DNA from: CAZPZZ01 sp964591245
GTDB taxonomy: Bacteria > Acidobacteriota > Vicinamibacteria > Vicinamibacterales > UBA8438
Assembly (NCBI GenBank): GCA_964591245.1
Contig: CAZPZZ010000079.1
Span: 1 to 18,944, forward strand
Length of the DNA stretch: 18,944 nt
Direction: 5' to 3'
The notes under the pieces were generated by a model, which saw only the letters and a list, made by a program, of their open reading frames with translations, was not told where the DNA came from and did no database searches. The number at the start of each line of letters is the position of its first letter. Position 1 is the stretch's first letter. The position numbers and the translations under genes are program-made. Shown piece by piece: positions 1 to 7,230 of the stretch.

Positions 1-2
1 TG

Positions 3-329
3 CTAAACGCCGAATGAGAGACCGCAGCCACATTCGGCTTTGGCGTTCGGGTTACGTAGGATCAAGGACTGTCCGAGCATATTTGGGTCGCAGTCGAGAA
101 TCGTTCCGTCGAGATATTTGAAGCTTTTGGGATCGACGTAGATCGTGGCGCCGTTTTCGCTCTTAAACACCTGATCGTCTGGCGTGGGCGCCTGCTCCCA
201 CTTGAACACATAGCTCAATCCTGAGCACCCGCCGGCTTTGACTCCAACGCGGAGTCCTCCTTGCTTGACGCCTTCCTCATGCATCGCGCTGTGGATCTTC
301 TTGGACGCTGCTTCGGTAATTTCGATCAT
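3..329 (-). CDS. iscA: A-type iron-sulfur carrier (IscA/ErpA/HesB family)
   Basis: The product is a 108-residue protein of the HesB/IscA fold, the usual length for the family. A-type carriers bind an Fe-S cluster or iron and pass it to apo-enzymes in the cytoplasm. The three cluster-binding cysteines are all present: one in a GGCSGLSY motif near residue 35 and two in a C-terminal ECGCGLSF motif. The ATG start is preceded by a moderate AAGG ribosome site. The gene is last in a minus-strand run of sulfur genes, 80 bp after the cysteine desulfurase, so it probably receives sulfur from that enzyme. No IscU-type scaffold or chaperone gene is visible nearby. Sequence alone does not separate IscA, ErpA and SufA; the family call is secure. 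Confidence 0.93.
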   Translation of the reverse strand: MIEITEAASKKIHSAMHEEGVKQGGLRVGVKAGGCSGLSYVFKWEQAPTPDDQVFKSENGATIYVDPKSFKYLDGTILDCDPNMLGQSLILRNPNAKAECGCGLSFGV

Positions 330-344
330 GAGACTGCCTTCAGT

Positions 345-357
345 TTATCCTGGATAA
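345..357. repeat. Perfect 13-bp palindrome upstream of iscA
   Basis: TTATCC-T-GGATAA is a perfect inverted repeat with a single central base. It lies in the 80-bp gap between iscS and iscA, about 15 bp upstream of the iscA start. It could be an operator or a small RNA hairpin. It does not match the classical IscR type 1 or type 2 consensus as I know them, so no regulator is assigned. Confidence 0.35.
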
Positions 358-409
358 CCGGAAAACGCTCATTCTGGGTACTGGTTCGGTTGGGGTGGTA
401 AGAGCAGGA

Positions 410-1615
410 CTAGAGATCCATTTGCCACTCTGGTGGAACATCATCATCGTTTTCTTCGACCTCGAACACCGGCACGGGGGCCCGAAGCCGTGCGACGAGG
501 GACCCGACCTGTTCCACGACTGCGTCGACTTCTGCGTCCGTGTTGAATCGACCGAGGCCGAAACGGAGCGAGGCTTCGGCGAGTCTTTCTGGCACGCCCA
601 ACGCGCGGAGCACATGCGACGGCTCGCGGGTACCTGACGAACATGCGGCACCGGAGGACACGGCGACGCCCTCCAGACCCATGAGGAGTTGCTCACCAGG
701 CAGCCCAGGAACACTGATGTTGAGGTTGTGGGGGAGCCGGGCGGCCATGGACCCGTTGACCTGCAGGTCGGGTATTACCTGTCGTAGCTCGTTCAAGAGT
801 CGATCGCGTAACGACGCTAGCCGAATGGCATCGTCATGCATCGCATGGCAGCAGAGCGTTGCTGCCCGTCCGAATCCCACAATACCAGGCACGTTGAGTG
901 TGCCTGACCGAAGGCCGTACTCGTGCCCGCCGCCATCGAGAAGAGGGGTGACTTCGAGCCCTGGTCGGACATACAACGCACCGATGCCTTTGGGACCATA
1001 GAGTTTGTGTGCGGTGAGAGAGAGCAAGTCAATGCCGTCCGCTTGGACGTCGATGGGCACATGCCCTGCTGCCTGAGCCGCGTCGGTGTGGAACGGGATA
1101 TGTCGCGCACGGAGATTTCGCGTCAGCTCGGCAATGGGTTGTAGTACGCCGATCTCGTTATTCGCCATCATGACGCTCACGAGCACGGTGGCGGGAGTGA
1201 GTGCGGCATCTAGGCGGGACAGGTCGACAATGCCGTCGCTTCGGACGGGCACGCAGGAGACCTGGAATCCCTGTTGTTCGAGGCGGCGCAACGGGTCGAG
1301 TACCGCGCGATGCTCAGTCTGTACTGTAACGAGATGGTTCCCTCGATCTCGGGATTGGTCCGCGATTCCCTTGAGTGCAAGGTTGTTCGATTCGCTGGCC
1401 CCACTTGTAAATACGACTGCCCGCGACGGGGCGCCGATCAAGGTTGCCACGGCCGCTCGTGCTTCCGTTACTGCATCCCGGGCGATCCATCCGAAGCGAT
1501 GATGCCGGCTTGCCGCATTGCCGTAGTGTTCTTCGAAGAACGGCAACATTGCTTCGACCACTCGCGGATCTACCCGGGTAGTCGCGTGACTGTCCATATA
1601 AATGGGCGTGGTCAT
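410..1615 (-). CDS. iscS: Cysteine desulfurase, IscS/NifS class V aminotransferase
   Basis: The product is a 401-residue PLP enzyme that converts L-cysteine to alanine and leaves a persulfide on its catalytic cysteine, supplying sulfur for Fe-S clusters and sulfur carriers. Visible motifs include the TEHRAVL histidine region near residue 100, HTDAAQAAG, the PLP lysine in LTAHKLYGPKG, and the catalytic cysteine in SSGAACSSGTREPSHVL, on the long flexible loop typical of the IscS group. The C-terminus ends PPEWQMDL, with a Trp near the end as in IscS tails. The ATG has no clear Shine-Dalgarno, so translation may depend on readthrough from the regulator gene 51 bp upstream. Its place beside a sulfur-carrier system suggests it also charges the rhodanese domains there (inference). 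Confidence 0.95.
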   Translation of the reverse strand: MTTPIYMDSHATTRVDPRVVEAMLPFFEEHYGNAASRHHRFGWIARDAVTEARAAVATLIGAPSRAVVFTSGASESNNLALKGIADQSRDRGNHLVTVQTEHRAVLDPLRRLEQQGFQVSCVPVRSDGIVDLSRLDAALTPATVLVSVMMANNEIGVLQPIAELTRNLRARHIPFHTDAAQAAGHVPIDVQADGIDLLSLTAHKLYGPKGIGALYVRPGLEVTPLLDGGGHEYGLRSGTLNVPGIVGFGRAATLCCHAMHDDAIRLASLRDRLLNELRQVIPDLQVNGSMAARLPHNLNISVPGLPGEQLLMGLEGVAVSSGAACSSGTREPSHVLRALGVPERLAEASLRFGLGRFNTDAEVDAVVEQVGSLVARLRAPVPVFEVEENDDDVPPEWQMDL

Positions 1616-1666
1616 AATCAGGCGCCGTACGGTGTTGGCGCGCGCCCCGAGGCTGGGCGAATGATG

Positions 1667-2152
1667 CTAGTGGCGGTCGAGGGGCGCGCCGTCCGTAATC
1701 TCTGGCTGGTGCGGTACGCGCCGCGAGAGCGAAATGGGGACCAGCGGTGATTCGTCAGCGGCGAGTGCTTGGATGCTGTAGGAGGTCAACGCTTGAACGA
1801 TCTGATCCTTGATCCTCCAGAGTGGATCGCGGATATTGCAAGTGGCAAACTGCTCGCAGTCGTCGGCATTGGTACACGCGGTGACCATGACCGGTCCGTC
1901 GATGGCTTCGATGACGTCGGCCACCGACATTTGTGTGGCCGGTCGTGACAGGTGGTACCCCCCTCGCGTCCCATGATGCGAAATCAGCAGGTCACACCGG
2001 ACCAAGCGTTGCAGGACTTTGGCCATCAATTCCACTGGAATGCCGTAACGGCCGGCGATTTCACGGGCGCTGGCTGCTCCGGCCTCGGACCGCGAGGCTA
2101 GATCCTTCAACGCCATCAGTGCGTACTCGGCCTTCTTGGAAAGTCGCAGCAT
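1667..2152 (-). CDS. iscR: Rrf2-family Fe-S transcription regulator, IscR-like
   Basis: The product is a 161-residue Rrf2-type winged-helix regulator. The N-terminus (LRLSKKAEYALMAL) and the wing region (HHGTRGGYHLSRP) are standard for the family. Near residue 90 three cysteines fall in a Cx5Cx5C pattern (ACTNADDCEQFATC), the spacing used by IscR to hold a [2Fe-2S] cluster. The ATG has an AGGTG ribosome site. It lies between the sulfur-activation gene and iscS, so it probably senses Fe-S status and controls this operon, including itself. A plain cysteine-metabolism regulator such as CymR lacks these cysteines, which makes the IscR-type reading more likely. Confidence 0.9.
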   Translation of the reverse strand: MLRLSKKAEYALMALKDLASRSEAGAASAREIAGRYGIPVELMAKVLQRLVRCDLLISHHGTRGGYHLSRPATQMSVADVIEAIDGPVMVTACTNADDCEQFATCNIRDPLWRIKDQIVQALTSYSIQALAADESPLVPISLSRRVPHQPEITDGAPLDRH

Positions 2153-2198
2153 TAGTCTAGCACCTGTGTTTCACTACAGGCATTGTAGCCTGCTCTGC

Positions 2199-3377
2199 TC
2201 AGTACTTGGGTAGACTTGTGTCGATCTCGTCGATCCAGGCGAGAATGCCGCCCTTCAGATTCCGCGCCTGCCCATACCCTGCTTCGTGAAGCAATTTGAC
2301 TGCCTTGCCGCTTCGTACCCCCGACTTGCAGTGCACGATCATGTCGTCCCGCCCTTCGATTTCCGAGAGTCGTGCGGGTAATTCGTTGAGTGGAATCAAT
2401 ACCGATCCCGGAATCCGACAAATCTCGAACTCCTGTGGTTCTCTGACGTCAAGTAGCAAGAATGAGTCTTGGCGGTCCAATCGTGATTTGAGTTCGCGCA
2501 CGGTGACGTCGTCAGCTGATTCTGGTGACGCAGCCTCGCCCGTCACGGTCGGTGTAATGCCGCAGAACTGCTCGTAGTCAATAAGTTCCGTTACTGTTGG
2601 TTCTGTTCCGCAGACCGGACAATCTGGGTCTTGGCGGACCTTCAATTCACGGAATCGCATCTTGAGCGCGTCCACGAGGAGTACGCGGCCGATGAGAGAT
2701 TCACCCTCGCCAAGAATAAGCTTGATTGCCTCGGTAGCCTGGATGGTGCCCACGATACCGGGTAGCACACCGAGCACGCCTCCTTCTGCGCAACTCGGTA
2801 CTAGTCCTGGCGGCGGCGGTTCAGGAAACATGCAGCGGTAACAGGGACCACCGCGGGTTGCAAATACGGATGCCTGCCCCTCGAATCGGAAGATACTGCC
2901 ATAGACGTTCGGTTTGCCGGACATGACACATGCGTCATTGACGAGATATCGCGTCGGGAAGTTGTCCGTACCGTCGATCACCATGTCATAGTCGGCAAAC
3001 AGCTGGAGTGCGTTCTCAGAGGAGAGCGCCATCTCATGCATCACGACTTCGACTTCAGGGTTGAGGGCATTGAGACGAGATTTCGCGGATTCGAGCTTGG
3101 AGCGCCCGACATCCGGGGTCCCGTGAATGATCTGTCGCTGAAGGTTGCTGTAATCCACTACGTCGAAGTCGGCGATCCCGATCCGCCCGACGCCCGCTGC
3201 CGCTAAATACAACGCGACCGGCGAACCTAGACCACCCGCTCCGATGCATAGCGCTCGAGCCGATCGCAACTTGAGCTGTCCCGCCATGCCCACCTCGGGC
3301 ATGATGAGATGTCGGCTGTATCGAGCGACTTCATCGTTACTGAGCGACGTGGGGCGTTCGATTGCGTCGTTTTTCAC
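2199..3377 (-). CDS. moeZ: ThiF/MoeB-type sulfur-carrier adenylyltransferase with C-terminal rhodanese (MoeZ-like)
   Basis: The product is a 392-residue protein with two domains. Residues about 15-265 form an E1-like adenylyltransferase: nucleotide motif GAGGLGS at 47-52, an active-region Cys196 (SCAEGG), and four zinc cysteines in two pairs (C179/C182 and C253/C256). Residues about 290-390 form a rhodanese domain with active Cys350 in CKSGVRS. Enzymes of this design (MoeZ, MOCS3/Uba4) adenylate the C-terminal glycine of a MoaD/ThiS/CysO protein and sulfurate it through the rhodanese persulfide. The GTG start overlaps the stop of the sulfur-carrier gene by four bases (GTGA), so the two are translationally coupled. 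This pairing with a CysO-type carrier supports a MoeZ role. Confidence 0.93.
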   Translation of the reverse strand: MKNDAIERPTSLSNDEVARYSRHLIMPEVGMAGQLKLRSARALCIGAGGLGSPVALYLAAAGVGRIGIADFDVVDYSNLQRQIIHGTPDVGRSKLESAKSRLNALNPEVEVVMHEMALSSENALQLFADYDMVIDGTDNFPTRYLVNDACVMSGKPNVYGSIFRFEGQASVFATRGGPCYRCMFPEPPPPGLVPSCAEGGVLGVLPGIVGTIQATEAIKLILGEGESLIGRVLLVDALKMRFRELKVRQDPDCPVCGTEPTVTELIDYEQFCGITPTVTGEAASPESADDVTVRELKSRLDRQDSFLLLDVREPQEFEICRIPGSVLIPLNELPARLSEIEGRDDMIVHCKSGVRSGKAVKLLHEAGYGQARNLKGGILAWIDEIDTSLPKY

Positions 3378-3655
3378 GATCGTCCCCCTGCCACCGACGG
3401 CACGATGCTCACGGTGTCGTCAGACGAGACCGGGGTTTCCTCTTTATCCAGATACCTAATGTCGTCGTCGTTGACATAGATGTTGACGAAATTCCGTAAC
3501 TTGCCGTCCTCGGTGAAGAGGTGTTTACGAAGCTCAGTATATGTCGATGTCATATTGGACAGCAGCTCTCCGACGGTACTTCCTTCCACCTCGATCGTGT
3601 CTTGCATGGCGGTGTAGGTACGCAAGGGAGTGGGTATCAATATCTTGGTTGCCAT
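3374..3655 (-). CDS. cysO: CysO/MoaD-like ubiquitin-fold sulfur carrier protein with C-terminal GGRS
   Basis: The product is a 93-residue ubiquitin-like sulfur carrier. I chose the ATG at 3655, which has an AGGA ribosome site eight bases upstream, over a longer open frame. The start IPTPLRTYT and the segment LRNFVNIYVNDDDIRYL strongly recall mycobacterial CysO. The C-terminus reads SVAGGRS: the diglycine needed for thiocarboxylate formation is followed by Arg-Ser. Sulfur carriers must normally expose Gly-Gly before adenylation, so two residues must be removed first, probably by the JAMM peptidase encoded upstream. The thiocarboxylate form would then donate sulfur to the cysteine synthase. MoaD or ThiS roles are less likely, given cysM and mec in the same operon. 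Confidence 0.92.
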   Translation of the reverse strand: MATKILIPTPLRTYTAMQDTIEVEGSTVGELLSNMTSTYTELRKHLFTEDGKLRNFVNIYVNDDDIRYLDKEETPVSSDDTVSIVPSVAGGRS

Positions 3656-3770
3656 AATCCGTGTCCTAGCTAATAGGCGGTGTCCCACACGCCGGGGTGT
3701 CTCTGGCCATGGCTGCACCCACCGTCTAACGCGTGTGCTTTCGGCGCGAACGAGTACAGCATGATTTCTG

Positions 3771-4217
3771 TCACATTGCCTGGTTGGTCTGGTGAGCTAC
3801 GTGGATCAATTCTTCGTCGAATGCGGAGCGGTCTTCTCGCAATCGCCATGACGTCATGGCTTGGGGTTCACCGGATCTGACCGCCAGGATGACATAGGCA
3901 AATGAGGGCCAGGCCTGGTCGAGGTCATATTGTGACGGTCGAGCCGGATGATCCGGATGTGAATGATAGAACCCCAGTAGCATAGCCCCGAGATCACTGG
4001 CGTGTCGCTCTGCGGCCCGATAGTCCGTCGGGCGGACAAGGAACCGTCGGCGCGGTCCGTCTTCGGTCTTGTTTGGCAGGGCCATCGCGAGAGTGACCCT
4101 GCTCGTGCGGCCGATGAGCGCACCGCAACACTCATGGGGATAGGCCTCCCGCCCGTGTCGTCGGATTTCTGCGTCCACATCTGCCGGAATACTCAGTGCC
4201 ACGCTACTTGTACTCAC
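3771..4217 (-). CDS. mec: JAMM/MPN+ zinc metallopeptidase (Mec-like)
   Basis: The product is a 148-residue single-domain JAMM protease. The zinc and catalytic residues are all visible: Glu29 in YPHECCG, and HSHPDHPARPSQYD at 85-98, giving His85, His87, Ser95 and Asp98. In Mycobacterium tuberculosis, Mec+ cleaves the cysteine formed on the C-terminus of CysO; related JAMM proteins trim C-terminal extensions from sulfur carriers such as QbsE. Here either or both activities fit, because the neighbouring carrier ends GGRS. The start is GTG without a clear ribosome site, and a second GTG five codons on is possible. It sits 36 bp after cysM and 115 bp before the chosen cysO start. Confidence 0.92.
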   Translation of the reverse strand: MSTSSVALSIPADVDAEIRRHGREAYPHECCGALIGRTSRVTLAMALPNKTEDGPRRRFLVRPTDYRAAERHASDLGAMLLGFYHSHPDHPARPSQYDLDQAWPSFAYVILAVRSGEPQAMTSWRLREDRSAFDEELIHVAHQTNQAM

Positions 4218-4253
4218 ATACTCGCAACTGAGGGACCTGTGACCTGTTCGCCA

Positions 4254-5636
4254 CTAGGGATCGGTGGTGAAGCCCTTTTCGCGCCATGCCAACGTGCCGC
4301 CGTCCATGCTGCGTACGTTGCGATAACCAAGTGATTTCAGGAAAAGCAGCCCGGACAACGACGCATTCCCTCGTTGACACACGCTGAGAATGGGAGCGTC
4401 GAGTTCGCGGGGGAGCACTGCGAGATAGTCACTGTTTTCCCCCAACTCCGCGAGCGGAATATTGATGGCTCCTGGGATATGCGCCTCGTCGTACTGGGTT
4501 GTCGGACGAACATCGAGGACGAAGGGCTTCTCGCGTTGCCACTGTTCGTGCGCCGCTTCGACGGCAACCGTCAACTCGGCGTTTCCACGAACATTCTCGC
4601 GCATCCGGTCGAGGAGTGGGTTCGGTCCATCTCCGTTGGTTGCGCCTGGAGCGGCCATGCCAGGAAGGTGTCGGACGAACGACGAGGCATACTTGAACGC
4701 ATTGTCTGGAAAAATGACCACGAGCACATTCCCTGGTTCGTCGGGGACAGACGTAAAAGCTCCCGCCAGCGCCATAGAGCAACTAGGCCCAGCTGTGATG
4801 CTTTCTTCACGGTTTAGCCGCAGACACATGGCATATGCGATCTCGTCCGTGATCTCGACCACCTGATCGTATTCATCGGGCCGAAATAACTGGGTCTGCT
4901 GGAGTTGGCGCAAGCTGCGCACGCCTGGAATGTCGTGTCCGTCCATCGGGTGTACGCCCACGACCTGGACGTCGGACCGTTGTTCCTTGAGAAAGCGGCC
5001 AGTGCCGGTGATCGTGCCACATGTGCCAAGTCCTGCTGCGAAGTGGGTAACCTTGCCTTCGGTTTGGCGCCAGATTTCAGGTCCTGTCGTTTTGTAGTGC
5101 GCGTCGGGATTGGCTTCGTTCACATACTGATTCAGCATGTGATAGTCGGGGCGTGAGCCTAACTCCATTGCTTTGGCGATGGCGCCCTCGGGGGCTCCAG
5201 GTGCCGGGCAGAGGGTGTCCTTCAGTTCCATCACGTTGGCGCCAAAAAACCGAAGCATCGTGCGCTTTTCGAGCGGAATTTCACTCGAGAGCGGTGTGGT
5301 CAGGGAATAGCCCTTCAGGTTGGCCAGCATCGTCAGCGCCATCCCCGTGTTGCCCGACGTTGGTTCGACCAATTGTTGATTTGGTCCGACCTTTTGGCGT
5401 GCTTCGCCGTCGGCGAGCAGGTTCTCTGCGACGCGGTCCTTGACGGCCCCGAATGGGTTGTACCATTCAAGCTTTGCGTAGACCTGGGTATGACGATACG
5501 GAGTCACCTGATTCAAACGCACGAGCGGCGTCGGGTTTTCCGCGTCACAGCGAAGCCCAAGCATGGAATCGTAGACACGTAGGGCATGGTCATGCATGAC
5601 TGGATGGTCCTCGGTAGGACGGTACGGTCGGGCCAA
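4254..5636 (-). CDS. cysM: Cysteine synthase (CysM-like) fused to a rhodanese domain
   Basis: The product is 460 residues from a TTG start with an AAGGG site; an ATG at 5597 (residue 14) is an alternative. Residues about 25-345 are a fold-type II PLP enzyme of the cysteine synthase family, with the PLP lysine in NPFGAVKDR (Lys66), the SGNTG loop at 94-98 and the GTCGT phosphate loop at 204-208. Residues about 350-455 are a rhodanese domain with active Cys420 in CQRGNAS. Such a synthase would add sulfide, or thiocarboxylate sulfur from the carrier, to O-phosphoserine or O-acetylserine. The fused rhodanese could hold a persulfide for sulfur relay, which is inference. Stand-alone CysM proteins are about 300-320 residues, so the extra length is the fusion. 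First gene of the operon. Confidence 0.92.
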   Translation of the reverse strand: MARPYRPTEDHPVMHDHALRVYDSMLGLRCDAENPTPLVRLNQVTPYRHTQVYAKLEWYNPFGAVKDRVAENLLADGEARQKVGPNQQLVEPTSGNTGMALTMLANLKGYSLTTPLSSEIPLEKRTMLRFFGANVMELKDTLCPAPGAPEGAIAKAMELGSRPDYHMLNQYVNEANPDAHYKTTGPEIWRQTEGKVTHFAAGLGTCGTITGTGRFLKEQRSDVQVVGVHPMDGHDIPGVRSLRQLQQTQLFRPDEYDQVVEITDEIAYAMCLRLNREESITAGPSCSMALAGAFTSVPDEPGNVLVVIFPDNAFKYASSFVRHLPGMAAPGATNGDGPNPLLDRMRENVRGNAELTVAVEAAHEQWQREKPFVLDVRPTTQYDEAHIPGAINIPLAELGENSDYLAVLPRELDAPILSVCQRGNASLSGLLFLKSLGYRNVRSMDGGTLAWREKGFTTDP

Positions 5637-5980
5637 TTGAGCCCTTAAATATTACATGTTACGCAGAGGCTGGCTGCGCATTCAAGCTGCCTCGGGTCGG
5701 CGCCCCACCGGGTAGACTATGAAACTCCCTCCCCGAAAGTGTGGAGCGGAGTCAGAAACTTCCGAGCGAAATCACGGAATCAGTGGGTATTCTAGCCTTA
5801 CTTCTGGGAAGTTTTCCGGGGTTGAGCCTCGGTGTCTGAGCCGTGATCCGGAGTCACGAATCGACTTGGCCGTGGCGGGCTCTCGTGCTGCGCTCGTTCC
5901 CGGCACAAGAGATGGCTAATCGGTCAGGTACTGAAGAGACGCTCAAGCCCGACGATCGGTGAGTGACCGGAGCACCTACG
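5637..5980. other. Divergent intergenic region between cysM operon and aminotransferase
   Basis: No convincing gene is present in this stretch. It holds the candidate cysM promoter at its left end. A small hairpin lies at 5842-5858 (CGTGA, seven-base loop, TCACG). The ribosome site of the aminotransferase (GGAG at 5969-5972) is at the right end. No riboswitch consensus that I know is visible. The short open frame at 5719-5919 has no recognisable protein features. Confidence 0.5.
5656..5685 (-). promoter_or_regulatory. Candidate promoter for the cysM operon
   Basis: On the minus strand a TTGAAT element (5685-5680) and a TAACAT element (5661-5656) are 18 bp apart, about 20 bp upstream of the TTG start. 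The -10 overlaps TTACATGTTA, an imperfect 10-bp palindrome that could serve as an operator. The match to sigma-70 consensus is moderate only. Confidence 0.35.
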
Positions 5981-7114
5981 ATGCAGATTTCCTCTTTCGA
6001 TCTCGAACGCTGGCAGTCGCAGTATGAACACGAGGTAGAGGTTAACCTCTCCGAAAGCGGTGTGCACCCGCTACGAGTCAGAGAACTGGTGGAGGCGGAT
6101 GATCTAGAGGCGCTCCTTGGGCAACCCCTTGAGTACACCCAAACCAACGGGACGCTTGAATTGCGTGAGCGGATCGCGGCTCTCCATCCGGGAGCGACTG
6201 CGGCCAACGTGCTGGTGTCGAATGGTGGGGCCGAGGCGAATTTCCTCGTTTGTTGGCGGCTTGTCGAGCCGGGCGACGAAGTCGTAGTAATTCAGCCAAC
6301 CTACATGCAGGTTCCCGGGGTGGCGGCCTCGTTCGGTGCGGAACTACGGGTCGTGTGGCTCGAGGTTGAGAAGGGGCATCGTTGGCGGCTTGATCTTGAC
6401 GCCGTCCGCGCGGCGGTGACACCTCGGACCAGTTGCATCGCACTCTGTAATCCGAATAACCCGACGGGCAATCGGCTCACCGAAGACGAGTTGACCGGAC
6501 TTTGTAATATTGCGGCTGGGGTGGGGTGCTGGCTGTTCGTCGACGAGATTTATCGAGGTGCCGAGCTCGACGGTCACCAGACGCCCTCGGCGTGGGGGCG
6601 ATATGAACGCGTGTTGGTGACGGGAGGGTTGTCAAAGGCATATGGACTCCCGGGATTGCGCGTGGGGTGGGTAGTGGGACCAGTTGCGGAGATCAATGCG
6701 CTCTGGGGGCGGCACGATTACACGACGATTGCACCTGGGGCGATCAACGACCAGTTGGCCCGACTAGCCTTGACCCCGTCGCGTCGCAAGCGCCTGATCG
6801 CGAGAACGCGCCGACAATTACGTGAAAATCAGACGTATGTAGAAGCCTGGGTCGGTAAGCGAGAGGAGGTGTTTCAGATTCCCCCGGAGGCCGGCGGGGT
6901 GACCCTGCTTCGTTATTCCGGCACAACGGAGAGCATGTCGTCCTCGGTCCAGCTAGCCGAAAAAATACGGGCGAAGTACAGTGTGCTGGTCGTGCCTGGG
7001 GCGCACTTCGGCCTAGAGTACCATCTGCGCATCGGCATTGGCGGTCAGCCCGAAGCCCTTCACGACGGGCTGACGAGGTTGGGGTGGGCACTCGATACCC
7101 CTCCGAAGCCGTAG
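5981..7114 (+). CDS. Class I/II PLP-dependent aminotransferase
   Basis: The product is 377 residues from the ATG at 5981, chosen because a GGAG site lies eight bases upstream; a GTG at 5963 adds six residues. It is a fold-type I aminotransferase: NPNNPTG at 157-163, Asp188 and Tyr191 in FVDEIYRG, the Schiff-base lysine Lys219 in GGLSKAYG, and Arg227 in LPGLRVGW. It should transfer an amino group between an amino acid and a 2-oxo acid in the cytoplasm. The N-terminal LSESGVHPL is reminiscent of a subgroup that includes capreomycidine-synthase-like enzymes, so activities other than plain transamination are possible. The substrate cannot be read from sequence. The CoA-transferase gene follows after 116 bp on the same strand. 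Confidence 0.9.
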   Translation: MQISSFDLERWQSQYEHEVEVNLSESGVHPLRVRELVEADDLEALLGQPLEYTQTNGTLELRERIAALHPGATAANVLVSNGGAEANFLVCWRLVEPGDEVVVIQPTYMQVPGVAASFGAELRVVWLEVEKGHRWRLDLDAVRAAVTPRTSCIALCNPNNPTGNRLTEDELTGLCNIAAGVGCWLFVDEIYRGAELDGHQTPSAWGRYERVLVTGGLSKAYGLPGLRVGWVVGPVAEINALWGRHDYTTIAPGAINDQLARLALTPSRRKRLIARTRRQLRENQTYVEAWVGKREEVFQIPPEAGGVTLLRYSGTTESMSSSVQLAEKIRAKYSVLVVPGAHFGLEYHLRIGIGGQPEALHDGLTRLGWALDTPPKP

Positions 7115-7124
7115 GATGTCAATA

Positions 7125-7146
7125 CGGACCTCTGAGTGGAGGTCTG
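7125..7146 (+). other. Small intergenic hairpin after the aminotransferase gene
   Basis: GACCTC and GAGGTC form a perfect six-base-pair stem around a TGAGTG loop, extended by one G-T and one C-G pair. It lies 11 bp after the aminotransferase stop. No T-run follows, so it is not a classical intrinsic terminator. It could weaken readthrough into the CoA-transferase gene or protect the upstream mRNA end. Confidence 0.35.
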
Positions 7147-7230
7147 ACTTCGTAAGACGTTGCCCTGGCGTGGGCGACCTGATGAGCACAGTTCGGGCCG
7201 AAGAACGGCCTGACGCTTTTAGAGACAAAT

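Noticed and set aside
5719..5919. 66-residue plus-strand ORF in the divergent spacer
   Set aside because: No ribosome site, no recognisable domain, and composition like random translation.
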